From Pseudomonas iranensis (GTDB lineage: Bacteria > Pseudomonadota > Gammaproteobacteria > Pseudomonadales > Pseudomonadaceae): DNA of 64,000 bases. The stretch lies in the NCBI RefSeq assembly GCF_014268585.2, contig NZ_CP077092.1:3534001-3598000 (forward strand). Direction: 5' to 3'. The notes under the pieces are model-generated. The model was not told the origin of the DNA. It saw only the letters and a program-made list of their open reading frames with translations, and did not search any database. Below, one piece after another: positions 46,327 through 56,023 of the stretch; the stretch's first letter is position 1; the number at the start of each line of letters is the position of its first letter. A program made the translations under genes and the position numbers.

Positions 46327-46848
46327 ATGAGCCTCAACGAACTGAACACTTTCCCCGGCGTGACTGCCGCGCCAGACAGCGCAACCCGCAATTTCGTGTT
46401 CAACCACACCATGCTGCGCGTGAAGGACATCACCAAGTCGCTGGATTTCTACACCCGCGTACTGGGTTTCTCGCTGGTCGAGAAGCGTGATTTCCCGGAA
46501 GCCGAGTTCAGCCTGTACTTCCTCGCGCTGGTCGATAAATCACAGATCCCGGCCGACGACGCTGCGCGTACCGAATGGATGAAATCGATCCCGGGCATTC
46601 TCGAACTGACCCACAACCACGGCACCGAAAACGATGCCGACTTCTCTTATCACAACGGCAACACCGACCCCCGCGGTTTCGGCCACATCTGCATCTCAGT
46701 GCCGGATATCGTCGCTGCGTGTGCACGGTTTGAAGAGCTGGGTTGCGATTTCCAGAAGCGTCTGACCGATGGCCGGATGAAGAGCCTGGCATTTATCAAG
46801 GATCCGGATGGTTACTGGGTTGAAATCATTCAGCCTGCGCCGCTGTAA
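46327..46848 (+). CDS. gloA: lactoylglutathione lyase (glyoxalase I)
   Basis: 173 residues with GGAG before ATG 46327. Metal ligands fit the family: His in [10 protein letters not shown], Glu in ILELTHNHG, His in FGHICISV and Glu in YWVEIIQP. The insert after [17 protein letters not shown] and the length match the longer zinc-type GloA of Pseudomonas. It converts the methylglyoxal-glutathione adduct to lactoylglutathione. Confidence 0.95.
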   Translation: MSLNELNTFPGVTAAPDSATRNFVFNHTMLRVKDITKSLDFYTRVLGFSLVEKRDFPEAEFSLYFLALVDKSQIPADDAARTEWMKSIPGILELTHNHGTENDADFSYHNGNTDPRGFGHICISVPDIVAACARFEELGCDFQKRLTDGRMKSLAFIKDPDGYWVEIIQPAPL

Positions 46849-46858
46849 AAGCTGAAAG

Positions 46859-47035
46859 CCCCTCACCCTAGCCCTCTCCCAGAGGGAGAGGGGACTGATT
46901 GCGGGATGTTGGAGAATTACGCCGACTTGAACGATTGGCGGTGAATCCATAATCGACCGGCTCTCTCAGGTCGATGGATGACTTCAGACACCTCGGTCGG
47001 CTCCCTCTCCCTCGGGAGAGGGCTGGGGTGAGGGG
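46859..47035. repeat. palindromic repeat doublet of the CCCTCACCC/GGGTGAGGG family
   Basis: Arms at 46859-46893 and 47001-47035, each a hairpin, inverted relative to each other. Second copy of the element seen at 593-754, again with about 100 bp of unrelated sequence between the arms. Confidence 0.82.
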
Positions 47036-47053
47036 TGGCTTTCTACGCGCAAT

Positions 47054-47084
47054 AAAAAAACCCATGATCGCTCATGGGTTTTTT
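47054..47084. terminator. bidirectional terminator between gloA and ahpF
   Basis: AAAAAAACCCATGA, loop TCGC, TCATGGGTTTTTT. Confidence 0.92.
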
Positions 47085-47101
47085 CGTTTTCGACCTGGCA
47101 G

Positions 47102-48664
47102 TTACGCCGGGGCCGAAGTCCGGATCAAGTGATCGAACGCACTCAGCGAAGCCTTGGCGCCCTCGCCCACTGCGATCACGATCTGCTTGTACGGCACAGT
47201 CGTCACGTCGCCCGCTGCAAAGATCCCCGGAATCGAAGTCTCGCCACGATTATCGACAATGATCTCGCCACGCGGCGACAGCTCGATGGTGCCCTTCAGC
47301 CAATCGGTGTTCGGCAGCAGACCGATCTGCACGAAGATGCCTTCCAGCTCAACCGTGCGCAGTTCATCCGAGGTGCGGTCCTTGTAGCGCAGACCGTTGA
47401 CCTTCTCGCCATTGCCGGTGACTTCAGTGGTTTGCGCACTGGTGATCACGGTAACGTTCGGCAGGCTGTGCAGCTTGCGCTGCAACACAGCATCGGCGCG
47501 CAGTTGTACGTCGAATTCCAGCAACGTTACGTGCGACACGATACCGGCCAGATCGATGGCTGCTTCAACGCCGGAGTTACCGCCGCCGATCACCGCTACG
47601 CGCTTGCCTTTGAACAGCGGGCCGTCGCAGTGCGGGCAGTAAGCCACGCCTTTGTTGCGGTATTCCTGCTCGCCCGGGACGTTCATTTCGCGCCAGCGCG
47701 CGCCGGTCGCCAGGATTACGCTTTTGGCTTTCAGAGTCGCGCCACTGGCGAAGTGGACTTCATGCAGCTCGCCGTTCTTGCCTGGGATCAGCTTGTCGGC
47801 GCGTTGCAGGTTCATGATGTCGACGTCGTACTGCTTGACGTGTTCTTCCAGCGCCGTGGCCAGTTTCGGTCCTTCGGTTTCCTGCACGGAAATGAAGTTC
47901 TCGATGGCCATGGTATCGAGCACCTGGCCGCCGAAACGCTCAGCCGCGACACCGGTGCGGATGCCTTTACGTGCGGCGTAGATAGCGGCCGAAGCACCCG
48001 CTGGGCCACCGCCGACGACCAGCACGTCAAAGGCTTCCTTGGCGCTGATTTTCTCGGCCTGACGCTCAATCGCGCCGGTGTCGAGTTTGGCGAGGATTTC
48101 TTCCAGGCCCATGCGGCCCTGGCCGAAGTTTTCACCGTTGAGGTAGATGCTCGGCACGGCCATGATCTTGCGATCGTTGACTTCGTCCTGGAACAGCGCG
48201 CCGTCGATGGCGACGTGGCGGATGTTCGGGTTGAGCACGGCCATCAGGTTCAGCGCCTGGACGACGTCCGGGCAATTCTGGCAAGACAGCGAGAAGTAAG
48301 TCTCGAAGCTGAACTCGCCTTTGAGCGAGCGAATCTGCTCGATGACTTCAACGCTGGCTTTCGATGGGTGGCCACCGACTTGCAGCAGCGCCAACACCAG
48401 CGAGGTGAATTCGTGGCCCATTGGAATGCCGGCGAAACGCAGGCTGATGTCGGCTCCAGGGCGATTGATCGAGAACGATGGCTTGCGGGCATCGTCACCG
48501 CTGTCGATCAGGGTAATTAGGCTCGAAAGACTGGCAACGTCTTTCAGCAGGTCCAGCATTTCACGGGATTTCGCACCGTCGTCGAGGGATGCAACGATCT
48601 CGATCGGTTGGGTGACCCGTTCCAGGTACGATTTCAACTGGGCTTTAAGATTGGCGTCCAACAT
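47102..48664 (-). CDS. ahpF: alkyl hydroperoxide reductase subunit F
   Basis: 520 residues. An N-terminal tandem thioredoxin-fold domain with CQNCPDV, then FAD- and NAD-binding domains with [18 protein letters not shown], the redox CPHCDG and [16 protein letters not shown]. It passes electrons from NADH to AhpC. It lies downstream of ahpC on the same strand with a terminator between them, so part of the transcripts stop before ahpF. Confidence 0.97.
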   Translation of the reverse strand: MLDANLKAQLKSYLERVTQPIEIVASLDDGAKSREMLDLLKDVASLSSLITLIDSGDDARKPSFSINRPGADISLRFAGIPMGHEFTSLVLALLQVGGHPSKASVEVIEQIRSLKGEFSFETYFSLSCQNCPDVVQALNLMAVLNPNIRHVAIDGALFQDEVNDRKIMAVPSIYLNGENFGQGRMGLEEILAKLDTGAIERQAEKISAKEAFDVLVVGGGPAGASAAIYAARKGIRTGVAAERFGGQVLDTMAIENFISVQETEGPKLATALEEHVKQYDVDIMNLQRADKLIPGKNGELHEVHFASGATLKAKSVILATGARWREMNVPGEQEYRNKGVAYCPHCDGPLFKGKRVAVIGGGNSGVEAAIDLAGIVSHVTLLEFDVQLRADAVLQRKLHSLPNVTVITSAQTTEVTGNGEKVNGLRYKDRTSDELRTVELEGIFVQIGLLPNTDWLKGTIELSPRGEIIVDNRGETSIPGIFAAGDVTTVPYKQIVIAVGEGAKASLSAFDHLIRTSAPA

Positions 48665-48690
48665 ACGGGCGATTTCCTTTATTTGAGGCG

Positions 48691-48726
48691 AAAAAAAGCC
48701 CGAGCGAATCTCGCCCGGGCATTTTT
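48691..48726 (-). terminator. terminator between ahpC and ahpF
   Basis: On the minus strand GCCCGGGCGA, short loop, TCGCTCGGGC and a run of seven T. It lies 60 bp past the ahpC stop and just ahead of ahpF, so it probably makes ahpC transcripts more abundant than ahpCF. Confidence 0.87.
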
Positions 48727-48788
48727 ATTGGGCGGTGCAGCTAACTTAAGAAGGTGCGGCGTGCCGCCCTGCGTTGCATGTCACAGAC

Positions 48789-49352
48789 TTAGATCTTGCC
48801 GACCAGGTCCAGCGATGGAGCCAGAGTGGCCTCGCCTTCTTTCCACTTGGCCGGGCAAACTTCGCCTGGGTGTGCAGCGACGTACTGAGCAGCCTTGATC
48901 TTGCGCAGCAGCTCGGAAGCGTCACGGCCAACTCCGCCATCGTTCAGTTCAACGATTTTGATCTGGCCTTCAGGGTTGATCACGAAGGTGCCACGGTCAG
49001 CCAGACCAGCTTCTTCGATCAGTACGTCGAAGTTGCGCGAGATGACGTGGGTCGGGTCGCCGATCATGGTGTATTCGATTTTGCCGATGGCTGGCGAAGT
49101 GTTGTGCCAGGCAGCGTGAGCAAAGTGGGTGTCGGTCGAAACGCTGTAGATTTCCACGCCCAGCTTCTTGAACTCAGCGTAGTTGTCGGCCAGGTCTTCC
49201 AGCTCGGTTGGGCAAACGAAGGTGAAGTCGGCTGGGTAGAAGAACACTACAGACCACTTGCCTTTCAAGTCAGCATCCGAGACTTGAACGAAGTCGCCGT
49301 TTTTGAACGCGGTAGCTTTGAACGGTTTTACTTGGCTGTTGATGATAGGCAT
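48789..49352 (-). CDS. ahpC: alkyl hydroperoxide reductase subunit C (2-Cys peroxiredoxin)
   Basis: 187 residues, the normal length. Peroxidatic Cys47 in [14 protein letters not shown] and resolving Cys166 in GEVCPAKW. It reduces hydrogen peroxide and organic peroxides; AhpF regenerates it. The upstream 137 bp contains CTATTAG and TTAATAG elements near 49456-49473 that loosely resemble OxyR half-sites, but the spacing is not convincing. Confidence 0.97.
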   Translation of the reverse strand: MPIINSQVKPFKATAFKNGDFVQVSDADLKGKWSVVFFYPADFTFVCPTELEDLADNYAEFKKLGVEIYSVSTDTHFAHAAWHNTSPAIGKIEYTMIGDPTHVISRNFDVLIEEAGLADRGTFVINPEGQIKIVELNDGGVGRDASELLRKIKAAQYVAAHPGEVCPAKWKEGEATLAPSLDLVGKI

Positions 49353-49489
49353 CGATGACTCTCCGTCAGGGGTTATGAAGTTGATGGGTGAATCCTACCC
49401 ACTCACTCGACGGAAGGCTCATTGGCAAACCTGATACTGCTGATTTGTTTTCGCTATTAGCTGACTGTATTAATAGAAGAAAACGATCT

Positions 49490-50428
49490 CTACGGTTGCT
49501 CCGGCTTATCCATAATCCGAGCCATTCCCTGGAATGGGCTGACCTCAACATAGCGCATGGCGGATTTCATGTCCTTCCAGCCGACGTAACTCATCAACGA
49601 TTTAAGATCCCAGCCGCTTTGATGCGCCCAGGTGGCAAAGCCACGCCGCAGTGAATGGCTGGTGTAGTTGGCGGCGGCAATCCCGGCGCGCTGCAACGCC
49701 TGGCGCAGCAGCGGAATGATGCTGTTGGCGTGCAGGCCCTCCTCGCTCAGATTGCCCCAGCGATCAATGCTGCGGAACACCGCGCCGCGTACCAGCGCAG
49801 CCTCTGTAATCCAATCGATATAGGCCTGCACTGGGCACAGCTTGAGCAGCGCCGGGGCCTGGTAGGTCTGCCCGAGGTTTTCCCGGTCGCCCTTGCTGCG
49901 CGGCAGATACAAAGTGATGCCCTTGCCAGCACTCGCCTGCACATGCTCGATTTGCAAACGGCACAATTCGTCGCTGCGAAAGCCCCGCCAGAAGCCCAGC
50001 AGAATCAGCGCGCGATCCCGATGAGCCTTGAGCAAGGTCGGGCGGTCCTGATCCTGGCGGGCGGTTTGCGCCTCCTGCTCCAAGCAATCGATCACTCGTT
50101 GCAAATCCTGCAGTTGCAACGGCTCAGCCTGTTTTTCCTGCGCCGGGTGCAAGGCGCGAATGCCCTTGAACACCTTGCGCACTACTGGCGCCTTGGTCGG
50201 ATCGGCAAAGCCCTGACTGTTATGCCACTGCGCCAGCGCGGACAGACGCAACTTCAGCGTATTGATCGACAGAACCCCGGCGTGCTCCACCAGATAGCGC
50301 GCAACGCTGTCGGCAGTAGCCGGCAGAAATCCGCCCCACGTCACTTCGAAATGCTCAATGGCCATGCGATAGCTGCGGCGGGTGCTGTCCCGGGTGGCGG
50401 CTTGCAGATATCGATCGATGTCACTCAT
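49490..50428 (-). CDS. tyrosine site-specific recombinase, TnpS-like
   Basis: 312 residues. N-terminal SAM-like core-binding domain (about 1-95), then the catalytic domain with Arg151 (RGFRSDEL), Lys179 (PRSKGD), His258 and Arg261 (HSLRRGFATW), Trp284 in the second His/Trp position (YVGWKDM) and nucleophile Tyr293 (MRYVEV). The full set is present, so it should be active. It is divergent from a KfrA-domain coiled-coil gene, the same arrangement as tnpS-tnpT of Tn4651-type transposons. No transposase, terminal repeat or tRNA target is nearby. It interrupts the otherwise conserved ahpC and gor region. Confidence 0.85.
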   Translation of the reverse strand: MSDIDRYLQAATRDSTRRSYRMAIEHFEVTWGGFLPATADSVARYLVEHAGVLSINTLKLRLSALAQWHNSQGFADPTKAPVVRKVFKGIRALHPAQEKQAEPLQLQDLQRVIDCLEQEAQTARQDQDRPTLLKAHRDRALILLGFWRGFRSDELCRLQIEHVQASAGKGITLYLPRSKGDRENLGQTYQAPALLKLCPVQAYIDWITEAALVRGAVFRSIDRWGNLSEEGLHANSIIPLLRQALQRAGIAAANYTSHSLRRGFATWAHQSGWDLKSLMSYVGWKDMKSAMRYVEVSPFQGMARIMDKPEQP

Positions 50429-50605
50429 GTGCAGTTTTCTCGCTGGCGTACGGGTTCAGACATGCAGAGGCGCATTTTGCCGCCTGACATTGGGTAATAC
50501 CAGTATATCCCGCGTGTTTTAATTCAAATATTTACCTATATTTTCAGCATGGTACACTGCGTACTTTAGTGGCATGTACCACAGTACGTAACCGTAGGAG
50601 TTCAC
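50429..50605. promoter_or_regulatory. divergent region with nested palindromes, candidate recombination site
   Basis: 177 bp between the recombinase and the coiled-coil gene. It contains an imperfect 20-base palindrome GGGTAATACCAGTATATCCC at 50492-50511, an AT-rich stretch (50520-50545), then two nested inverted pairs: GGTAC (about 50551) with GTACC (about 50576), and CGTACT (about 50559) with AGTACG (about 50583). In Tn4651 the resolution site lies between tnpS and tnpT; this region is a candidate for an equivalent. Confidence 0.45.
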
Positions 50606-51622
50606 ATGGCCCGTGGCGGCATTACCAAAGCACTGGTGCAAATTGCGCGCACAGCGATCCTGGCTCGCGGCGAACACCCAAGCATCGATGCAGTACGCAT
50701 TGAAATGGGCAACACCGGCTCGAAAACCACGATCCATCGCTATCTGAAAGAACTGGATGACGGCGCACAACCAGCAGAAGCGTCAGCAGAACCGATCGAT
50801 GATGAGCTGACCGCCCTCGTCTCTCGCCTCGCCCAGCGTCTGAAAGAACAGGCGCAGGAGCCCATCGAGCAAGCCCGCGAACAGTTCGAAGAGCAACGGG
50901 AAGCACTGGAAACCGAGCTGAAACAGGTTCGCCAGGCGCTGGAAAAACTCGAACACGACCACGACATTCAGGGCGCCGCGCTGCAACGCGAATCCGAGGC
51001 GCTGAGCAACACCCGCTCGATGCTGCAAACCGAACAGACGCGCAATGCCGGTCTCAACCAGGCATTGGCCGATTTTGAATTGCGCTTGCAGGACAAGGAC
51101 GAACAGATCCGCTCGCTGGAAGAAAAACACCTGCACGCCCGCGATGCGCTGGAGCATTACCGTAACGCCACCAAGGAACAGCGCGAGCAGGAACAGGCCC
51201 GCCATGAAGGGCAGCTTCAGCAGATCCAGGCCGAACTGCGTCAAGCCCAGCAGAGCGCGTTGGTGCGTCAGGATGAGATCACGCAGCTGCACCGCGACAA
51301 CGAACGCTTGCTCACCGAAAACCGTGGCACCCAGCGCGAGCTGAATCTGGTGCAGGATCAGATCAAGCAGAGCAATCAACGGCAGGATCAATTGCTCGAG
51401 CAAGCGACGCGCATGGACAGCGAGCGCACCCTCCTCCAGGAACGCCTGCGCGTCGCGACGCTGGAAAGCCAGGCGCTCAAGCAGAGCGTTGACGAACAGA
51501 CGCAGCTCAATCAGTCATTGGAAAAGGAATTGCTCAAGGCTCAGGCAAGCCTTGAGGAGAGTCAGCGTCTGGCGGCTGCCGTTGCGGCAGCGCCAGACTC
51601 GACCAAAGCGAAAGACGCTTAA
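50606..51622 (+). CDS. KfrA_N-domain coiled-coil DNA-binding protein, TnpT-like
   Basis: 338 residues. Residues 1-50 ([20 protein letters not shown], then [22 protein letters not shown]) form the KfrA N-terminal helix-turn-helix. From about 70 to 320 it is one long coiled coil rich in Q, E, R and L. This layout is shared with TnpT, the accessory factor that aids TnpS in cointegrate resolution, and with KfrA plasmid proteins. GTAGGAG precedes ATG 50606. The stop overlaps the convergent gor gene by four bases. Confidence 0.82.
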   Translation: MARGGITKALVQIARTAILARGEHPSIDAVRIEMGNTGSKTTIHRYLKELDDGAQPAEASAEPIDDELTALVSRLAQRLKEQAQEPIEQAREQFEEQREALETELKQVRQALEKLEHDHDIQGAALQRESEALSNTRSMLQTEQTRNAGLNQALADFELRLQDKDEQIRSLEEKHLHARDALEHYRNATKEQREQEQARHEGQLQQIQAELRQAQQSALVRQDEITQLHRDNERLLTENRGTQRELNLVQDQIKQSNQRQDQLLEQATRMDSERTLLQERLRVATLESQALKQSVDEQTQLNQSLEKELLKAQASLEESQRLAAAVAAAPDSTKAKDA

Positions 51623-52977
51623 GCGCTGACCGGCGTACGCATGGTGACGAACTCTTCGGCGGCCGTCGGGTGCACCCCGATGGTGTCGTCGAAGTCGCGC
51701 TTGGTCGCGCCGGCTTTCAAGGCGATCGCCAGACCTTGCACAATCTCGCCAGCGTCCGGGCCGACCATGTGGCAGCCAAGCACCTTGTCGGTCTTGGCGT
51801 CGACCACCAGCTTCATCAGGGTTTTCTCCTGACAGTCAGTCAGGGTCAGCTTCATCGGCCGGAAGCGGCTTTCGAAGATCACCACTTCGTGGCCACATTC
51901 GCGCGCTTCTTCTTCGCTCAAACCGACTGTGCCGATGTTCGGCAGACTGAACACGGCGGTCGGGATCATCTTGTAGTCCACCGGGCGGTATTGCTCCGGC
52001 TTGAACAGACGCCGCGCCACAGCCATGCCTTCGGCTAGCGCGACCGGTGTCAGCTGCACGCGACCAATGACGTCGCCCAGCGCCAGAATCGACGGCTCGG
52101 TGGTTTGATACTCGTCGTCGACTTTGATGAAGCCCTTGTCGTCGAGCTGAACATCGGTGTTTTCCAGGCCGAGATTGTCGAGCATCGGACGCCGACCGGT
52201 GGCGTAGAACACGCAATCGGCTTCGAGTACACGACCATCCTTGAGCGTCGCCTTCAAGCTGCCGTCAGCCTGTTTGTCGATGCGTGCGATGTCGGCATTG
52301 AATTGCAGGTCGAGACCGCGCTTGGTCAATTCTTCTTGCAGGTGCTTGCGCACCGCCCCGTCGAAACCACGCAGGAACAGATCGCCGCGATACAGCAGCG
52401 TGGTGTTGGCACCAAGGCCATGGAAAATCCCGGCGAACTCGACCGCGATATAACCGCCGCCAACCACCAGCACACGTTTGGGCAACTCTTTGAGGAAGAA
52501 CGCCTCGTTCGAACCGATTGCATGCTCGTGCCCCGGGATTTCAGGAATCTGCGGCCAGCCGCCGGTGGCGATCAAAATGTGCTTTGCCGTGTAGCGCTCG
52601 CCATTGACTTCGACCTCGTGCGGCCCGACGATTTTCGCGTGCGCCTCGTGCAGGGTCACGCCGCTGTTGACCAGCAGATTGCGATAAATGCCGTTGAGGC
52701 GATTGATCTCGCGATCCTTGTTGGCGATCAGCGTGGCCCAGTCGAAGTTGGCCTCGCCCAGGTTCCAGCCGAAACCGGACGCCTGCTCGAAGTCCTCGGC
52801 AAAGTGCGCGCCGTAGACCAGCAGCTTTTTCGGCACGCAACCGACGTTGACACAGGTGCCACCCAGGTAACGGCTCTCGGCCACCGCCACTTTCGCCCCG
52901 AAGCCGGCGGCAAACCGCGCAGCCCGCACACCGCCGGAACCGGCACCAATCACATAAAGGTCAAAATCGTAGGCCAT
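51619..52977 (-). CDS. gor: glutathione-disulfide reductase
   Basis: 452 residues. FAD-binding [17 protein letters not shown], redox-active [23 protein letters not shown]-binding [15 protein letters not shown], and the C-terminal catalytic [12 protein letters not shown]. It reduces oxidised glutathione with NADPH. It is close to ahpCF, giving a local oxidative-stress cluster. Confidence 0.96.
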   Translation of the reverse strand: MAYDFDLYVIGAGSGGVRAARFAAGFGAKVAVAESRYLGGTCVNVGCVPKKLLVYGAHFAEDFEQASGFGWNLGEANFDWATLIANKDREINRLNGIYRNLLVNSGVTLHEAHAKIVGPHEVEVNGERYTAKHILIATGGWPQIPEIPGHEHAIGSNEAFFLKELPKRVLVVGGGYIAVEFAGIFHGLGANTTLLYRGDLFLRGFDGAVRKHLQEELTKRGLDLQFNADIARIDKQADGSLKATLKDGRVLEADCVFYATGRRPMLDNLGLENTDVQLDDKGFIKVDDEYQTTEPSILALGDVIGRVQLTPVALAEGMAVARRLFKPEQYRPVDYKMIPTAVFSLPNIGTVGLSEEEARECGHEVVIFESRFRPMKLTLTDCQEKTLMKLVVDAKTDKVLGCHMVGPDAGEIVQGLAIALKAGATKRDFDDTIGVHPTAAEEFVTMRTPVSA

Positions 52978-53058
52978 TTCTATCTCCTCGGCAGGCCATC
53001 AGCATACCCGCAGTCATCCATTGGGCAAGCACTGCCATCCATATAAGGGCGGAAAATG

Positions 53059-53087
53059 AAAAAGCCACCCGGAGGTGGCTTTCTTTT
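53059..53087 (-). terminator. terminator of galU
   Basis: On the minus strand AAAGCCACC, loop TCCG, GGTGGCTTTTTC, 20 bases after the galU stop. Confidence 0.88.
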
Positions 53088-53106
53088 GCAGACGAGGCAA
53101 ACGCTA

Positions 53107-53946
53107 TCAGTAAGCTTTGCCAGTCTTGTAGAAGTTTTCGAAGCAGAAGTTGGTCGCGTCGATGTAGCCTTCAGCGCCACCGCAGTCGAAACGCTTGCCC
53201 TTGAACTTGTAGGCCATCACGCAGCCGTTCTGGGCCTGCTTCATCAGGGCGTCGGTGATCTGGATTTCGCCGCCCTTGCCTGGCTCGGTCTGTTCGATCA
53301 GGTCGAAGATGTCCGGGGTCAGGATGTAGCGACCGATGATCGCCAGGTTCGACGGCGCGTCTTCCGGCTTAGGCTTCTCGACCATGCTGTGTACGCGGTA
53401 GATGTCATCGCGGATCATTTCGCCAGCGATTACGCCGTACTTGTTGGTTTCCTGCGGATCGACTTCCTGGATAGCGACGATCGAGCAGCGGAACTGCTTG
53501 TACAGCTTGACCATCTGGGTCAGCACGCCGTCGCCGTCGATGTTGACGCACAGGTCGTCCGCCAGAACCACGGCGAACGGTTCGTCACCGATCAGCGGGC
53601 GGCCAGTCAGGATCGCGTGACCCAGACCTTTCATTTCGGTCTGACGGGTGTAGGAGAACGAGCACTCGTCCAACAGCTTGCGGATACCGACCAGGTACTT
53701 TTCCTTGTCGGTGCCCTTGATCTGGTTTTCCAGCTCGTAACTGATGTCGAAGTGGTCTTCCAGAGCACGCTTGCCACGGCCGGTGACGATGGAAATCTCA
53801 GTCAGGCCCGCGTCCAGTGCTTCTTCAACGCCGTACTGGATCAGTGGCTTGTTTACCACCGGCAGCATTTCTTTAGGCATGGCTTTGGTCGCTGGGAGGA
53901 AGCGAGTGCCGTAACCGGCTGCTGGAAACAAGCATTTCTTGATCAT
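53107..53946 (-). CDS. galU: UTP--glucose-1-phosphate uridylyltransferase
   Basis: 279 residues. The nucleotide-binding start KKCLFPAAGYGTRFLPATKAMPKEMLPV and VLADDLCVNIDGDGV are diagnostic. It makes UDP-glucose for lipopolysaccharide, exopolysaccharide and trehalose-type products. In pseudomonads galU is near gor, as here. Confidence 0.97.
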   Translation of the reverse strand: MIKKCLFPAAGYGTRFLPATKAMPKEMLPVVNKPLIQYGVEEALDAGLTEISIVTGRGKRALEDHFDISYELENQIKGTDKEKYLVGIRKLLDECSFSYTRQTEMKGLGHAILTGRPLIGDEPFAVVLADDLCVNIDGDGVLTQMVKLYKQFRCSIVAIQEVDPQETNKYGVIAGEMIRDDIYRVHSMVEKPKPEDAPSNLAIIGRYILTPDIFDLIEQTEPGKGGEIQITDALMKQAQNGCVMAYKFKGKRFDCGGAEGYIDATNFCFENFYKTGKAY

Positions 53947-54204
53947 ATAAGTCCTTGAAAAGGCTGTGTGTACGAGTTTCGAGGCAGTCTAATCAGGCGG
54001 CGTGCGCCTTACAATGCCCCGCGCTGGCTAACCGATGCCAACATAGAGAAATATTCGCGCGGATAGTTCCATCCGGGTATTTCAGCGGCGGAGTCAGCGT
54101 AGCTCAAGATCCGGGCAAACAGGATCACCATACGCTTATCAGCCCCCAATGCGAGCATTTGCCGCTATCATGGCGCCTTTGAACCACCGAACGAGAATGA
54201 CCAG

Positions 54205-54390
54205 ATGGCTGCGGTAAAAATCATCAACGGGTATGTGATCGACAAGAAAGACGGCAAGTGGACGCTGACAACCACTAATGGCGAACATATCGCCGGGCCT
54301 TTCGACAGCGAGCAGATGGCGACGGATGTAGCCTCGGTGTTCACCGATACACCTGCTTCTTCCAAGCGCCGCGGCAAAGATCAGGACTGA
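54205..54390 (+). CDS. small conserved-looking protein
   Basis: 61 residues from ATG 54205. It begins AAVKIINGYVIDKKDGKWTL with alternating hydrophobics typical of a small beta-sheet, and ends in a charged tail (SSKRRGKDQD). It is supported by normal codon use and by a terminator 20 bp after the stop. Function unknown. The 258 bp upstream to galU hold no other gene that I can see. Confidence 0.7.
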   Translation: MAAVKIINGYVIDKKDGKWTLTTTNGEHIAGPFDSEQMATDVASVFTDTPASSKRRGKDQD

Positions 54391-54410
54391 TCCTGCCAGC
54401 ACTTGCGCCA

Positions 54411-54439
54411 AGCCCTGCCAGAACGCAGGGCTTTTTTTT
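54411..54439 (+). terminator. rho-independent terminator
   Basis: GCCCTGC, loop CAGAAC, GCAGGGC and a run of eight T, after the 61-residue gene. Confidence 0.93.
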
Positions 54440-54530
54440 GCCTTGTTGGCAAACAAGTGGCCAATCGCTATAACCTTTTCATCGCGGCGCTGTCAGAGCA
54501 ACCAGTCCCCCACTTGAAGATCACGCAACC

Positions 54531-54818
54531 ATGAACCTGAACAAACTGCAGCCGCTCTTCGCGGTACTTGTACTCAGCGGCTGTGCCACCTCGCAGCCGA
54601 CCTATCTGAATAATGGCGAACAGGGTCTGAGCATCGATTGCTCCGGCGAAGCCAATTCCTGGGCGATGTGCTACGAAAAGGCCGATGCCTCCTGCGCCGG
54701 CACCGGTTATCGGATCGTCGGCACTGATGGCACACCGGCGCCCAAGGAAGATGACAAAACCCTGGGCGTTGACGTTGGCAACTACAAGACCCGCAACGTC
54801 GTGGTCGTCTGCAAATAA
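54531..54818 (+). CDS. small lipoprotein
   Basis: 95 residues with lipobox VLSGC. Four further Cys (DCSGEANSW, MCYEK, SCAGTGYRI, VVVCK) probably form two disulfides. Function unknown. It converges on the next minus-strand gene with 3 bp between them. Confidence 0.8.
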   Translation: MNLNKLQPLFAVLVLSGCATSQPTYLNNGEQGLSIDCSGEANSWAMCYEKADASCAGTGYRIVGTDGTPAPKEDDKTLGVDVGNYKTRNVVVVCK

Positions 54819-54821
54819 GCC

Positions 54822-55052
54822 TTACATGTGGATTTCGGCGAACTTGATCCCGAGGCCACGGACGACCTCGATCAGATCGTCGAGACGATTGAAGGACTCG
54901 ACTTCATCATTGTCATCCACCAAAAAGTAGCTGCGTCCTGCACTCTTCTTGAAAAACACGATCCATTCACCGGGATTCGCCGGGTTCTGGATGACATGGG
55001 TGGCAGAGATAAGGCCCTCTGCATGGCGCTCCCGCACGTGCTCTCGCTTCAT
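54822..55052 (-). CDS. 76-residue conserved hypothetical protein
   Basis: Start chosen at ATG 55052 (MKREHVRERHAEG), which has GGAG upstream; the frame extends to 55100 but those residues are Cys/Gly-rich and unsupported. It reads ATHVIQNPANPGEWIVFFKK then SYFLVDDNDEVESFNRLDDL, a compact alpha/beta protein with no signal. An antisense frame over the same bases is a shadow. Confidence 0.7.
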   Translation of the reverse strand: MKREHVRERHAEGLISATHVIQNPANPGEWIVFFKKSAGRSYFLVDDNDEVESFNRLDDLIEVVRGLGIKFAEIHM

Positions 55053-55124
55053 CGCGACTCCATAAATGACAATGCCGCCACAGCAGGACTGTGACGGCAT
55101 CGGGTGCTGATGTTCGCTAGTCTA

Positions 55125-55481
55125 TCAGCCGGAAATACAGGCGTTCGCGGCTTTCTGCACATCATGAGGGCGAACCGGCACGTTGGACATGCGCTCATGC
55201 AGCTTGATGCTGCTGCCGCCGGCGCGATCTTCGATATCAAACACGGCTGCCGGGCCTGACGAAAGTTTGCCGGGAACGATGACTCGTACACCGTCCTTCT
55301 GCGGCTGGACTTGCAACGCACCACGACTGTCAGCGAGCTTGTCGGTCAGACACTGCGCATACTCCTGGGGCTTTTTGCCGGAAATCACGCTCATGGTTGG
55401 CAGCGTTTCATTGATTTCCGAAACATTTGCACAACCGGCCATCGCCAGAATCAACGGCACACACACCACACCCCACTTCAT
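55125..55481 (-). CDS. small lipoprotein
   Basis: 118 residues with lipobox LAMAGC at Cys17. The mature part has two more Cys (YAQCLTDKL and AANACISG). No family recognised. RBS is GGAGG a few bases before the ATG. Confidence 0.78.
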   Translation of the reverse strand: MKWGVVCVPLILAMAGCANVSEINETLPTMSVISGKKPQEYAQCLTDKLADSRGALQVQPQKDGVRVIVPGKLSSGPAAVFDIEDRAGGSSIKLHERMSNVPVRPHDVQKAANACISG

Positions 55482-55692
55482 ATCAATCCTCCGTCAAAGA
55501 CCGTCCGACAGCACAAATGCCGCTTTTCTCCGGGGCCTTGTGCATTTAACCCGCCCGCCGTGGCGAAGTTCTGTTCAAAATTTGTCAAAGCAACGCCCGA
55601 CGGCCAGATAATAACCCGTGCGGGCTGATAAACTGCGCCCATCGACAAGCTATCGTTTTGATTTAGTAGAAAAAGCCCTTCTGGAGGCGCCC

Positions 55693-55995
55693 ATGAAATT
55701 CATTCACCAGCGCGAGCACCTCAACGAAGACGACATCGTCGTCATTCAGTGCTCGCAGATGTGCAACATCCGTTTGATGAACGACGCCAACTTCCGCAGC
55801 TTCAAAAACGGCGGCCGTCACACCTACCACGGCGGCGCGTTCGACACTTTCCCGGCGCGCATCACTGCACCGAGCACCGGCTTCTGGAACATCACCATCG
55901 ACACCGTCAACCGCCGCGCAATCAGCGTGACGCGCAAGCCGACGCTGACCCATTCGATCAAGATCATCCGTCGCTCCAGCACTAAACTGAGCTGA
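55693..55995 (+). CDS. DUF1883 domain protein
   Basis: 100 residues from ATG 55693, which has CTGGAGG upstream. KFIHQREHLNEDDIVVIQCS, NIRLMNDANFRSFKNGGRHTYHGG and APSTGFWNITIDTV match the DUF1883 layout, a small beta-domain also found fused to TIR domains. Here it stands alone. Function unknown. Confidence 0.78.
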   Translation: MKFIHQREHLNEDDIVVIQCSQMCNIRLMNDANFRSFKNGGRHTYHGGAFDTFPARITAPSTGFWNITIDTVNRRAISVTRKPTLTHSIKIIRRSSTKLS

Positions 55996-56023
55996 GACGC
56001 ACAGCCTATTCTGAAAGGGAAAC

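Noticed and set aside
49440..49480. OxyR-like CTAT/ATAG elements upstream of ahpC
   Set aside because: Half-sites are present, but the seven-base spacing pattern of OxyR sites is broken, so I did not call a site.
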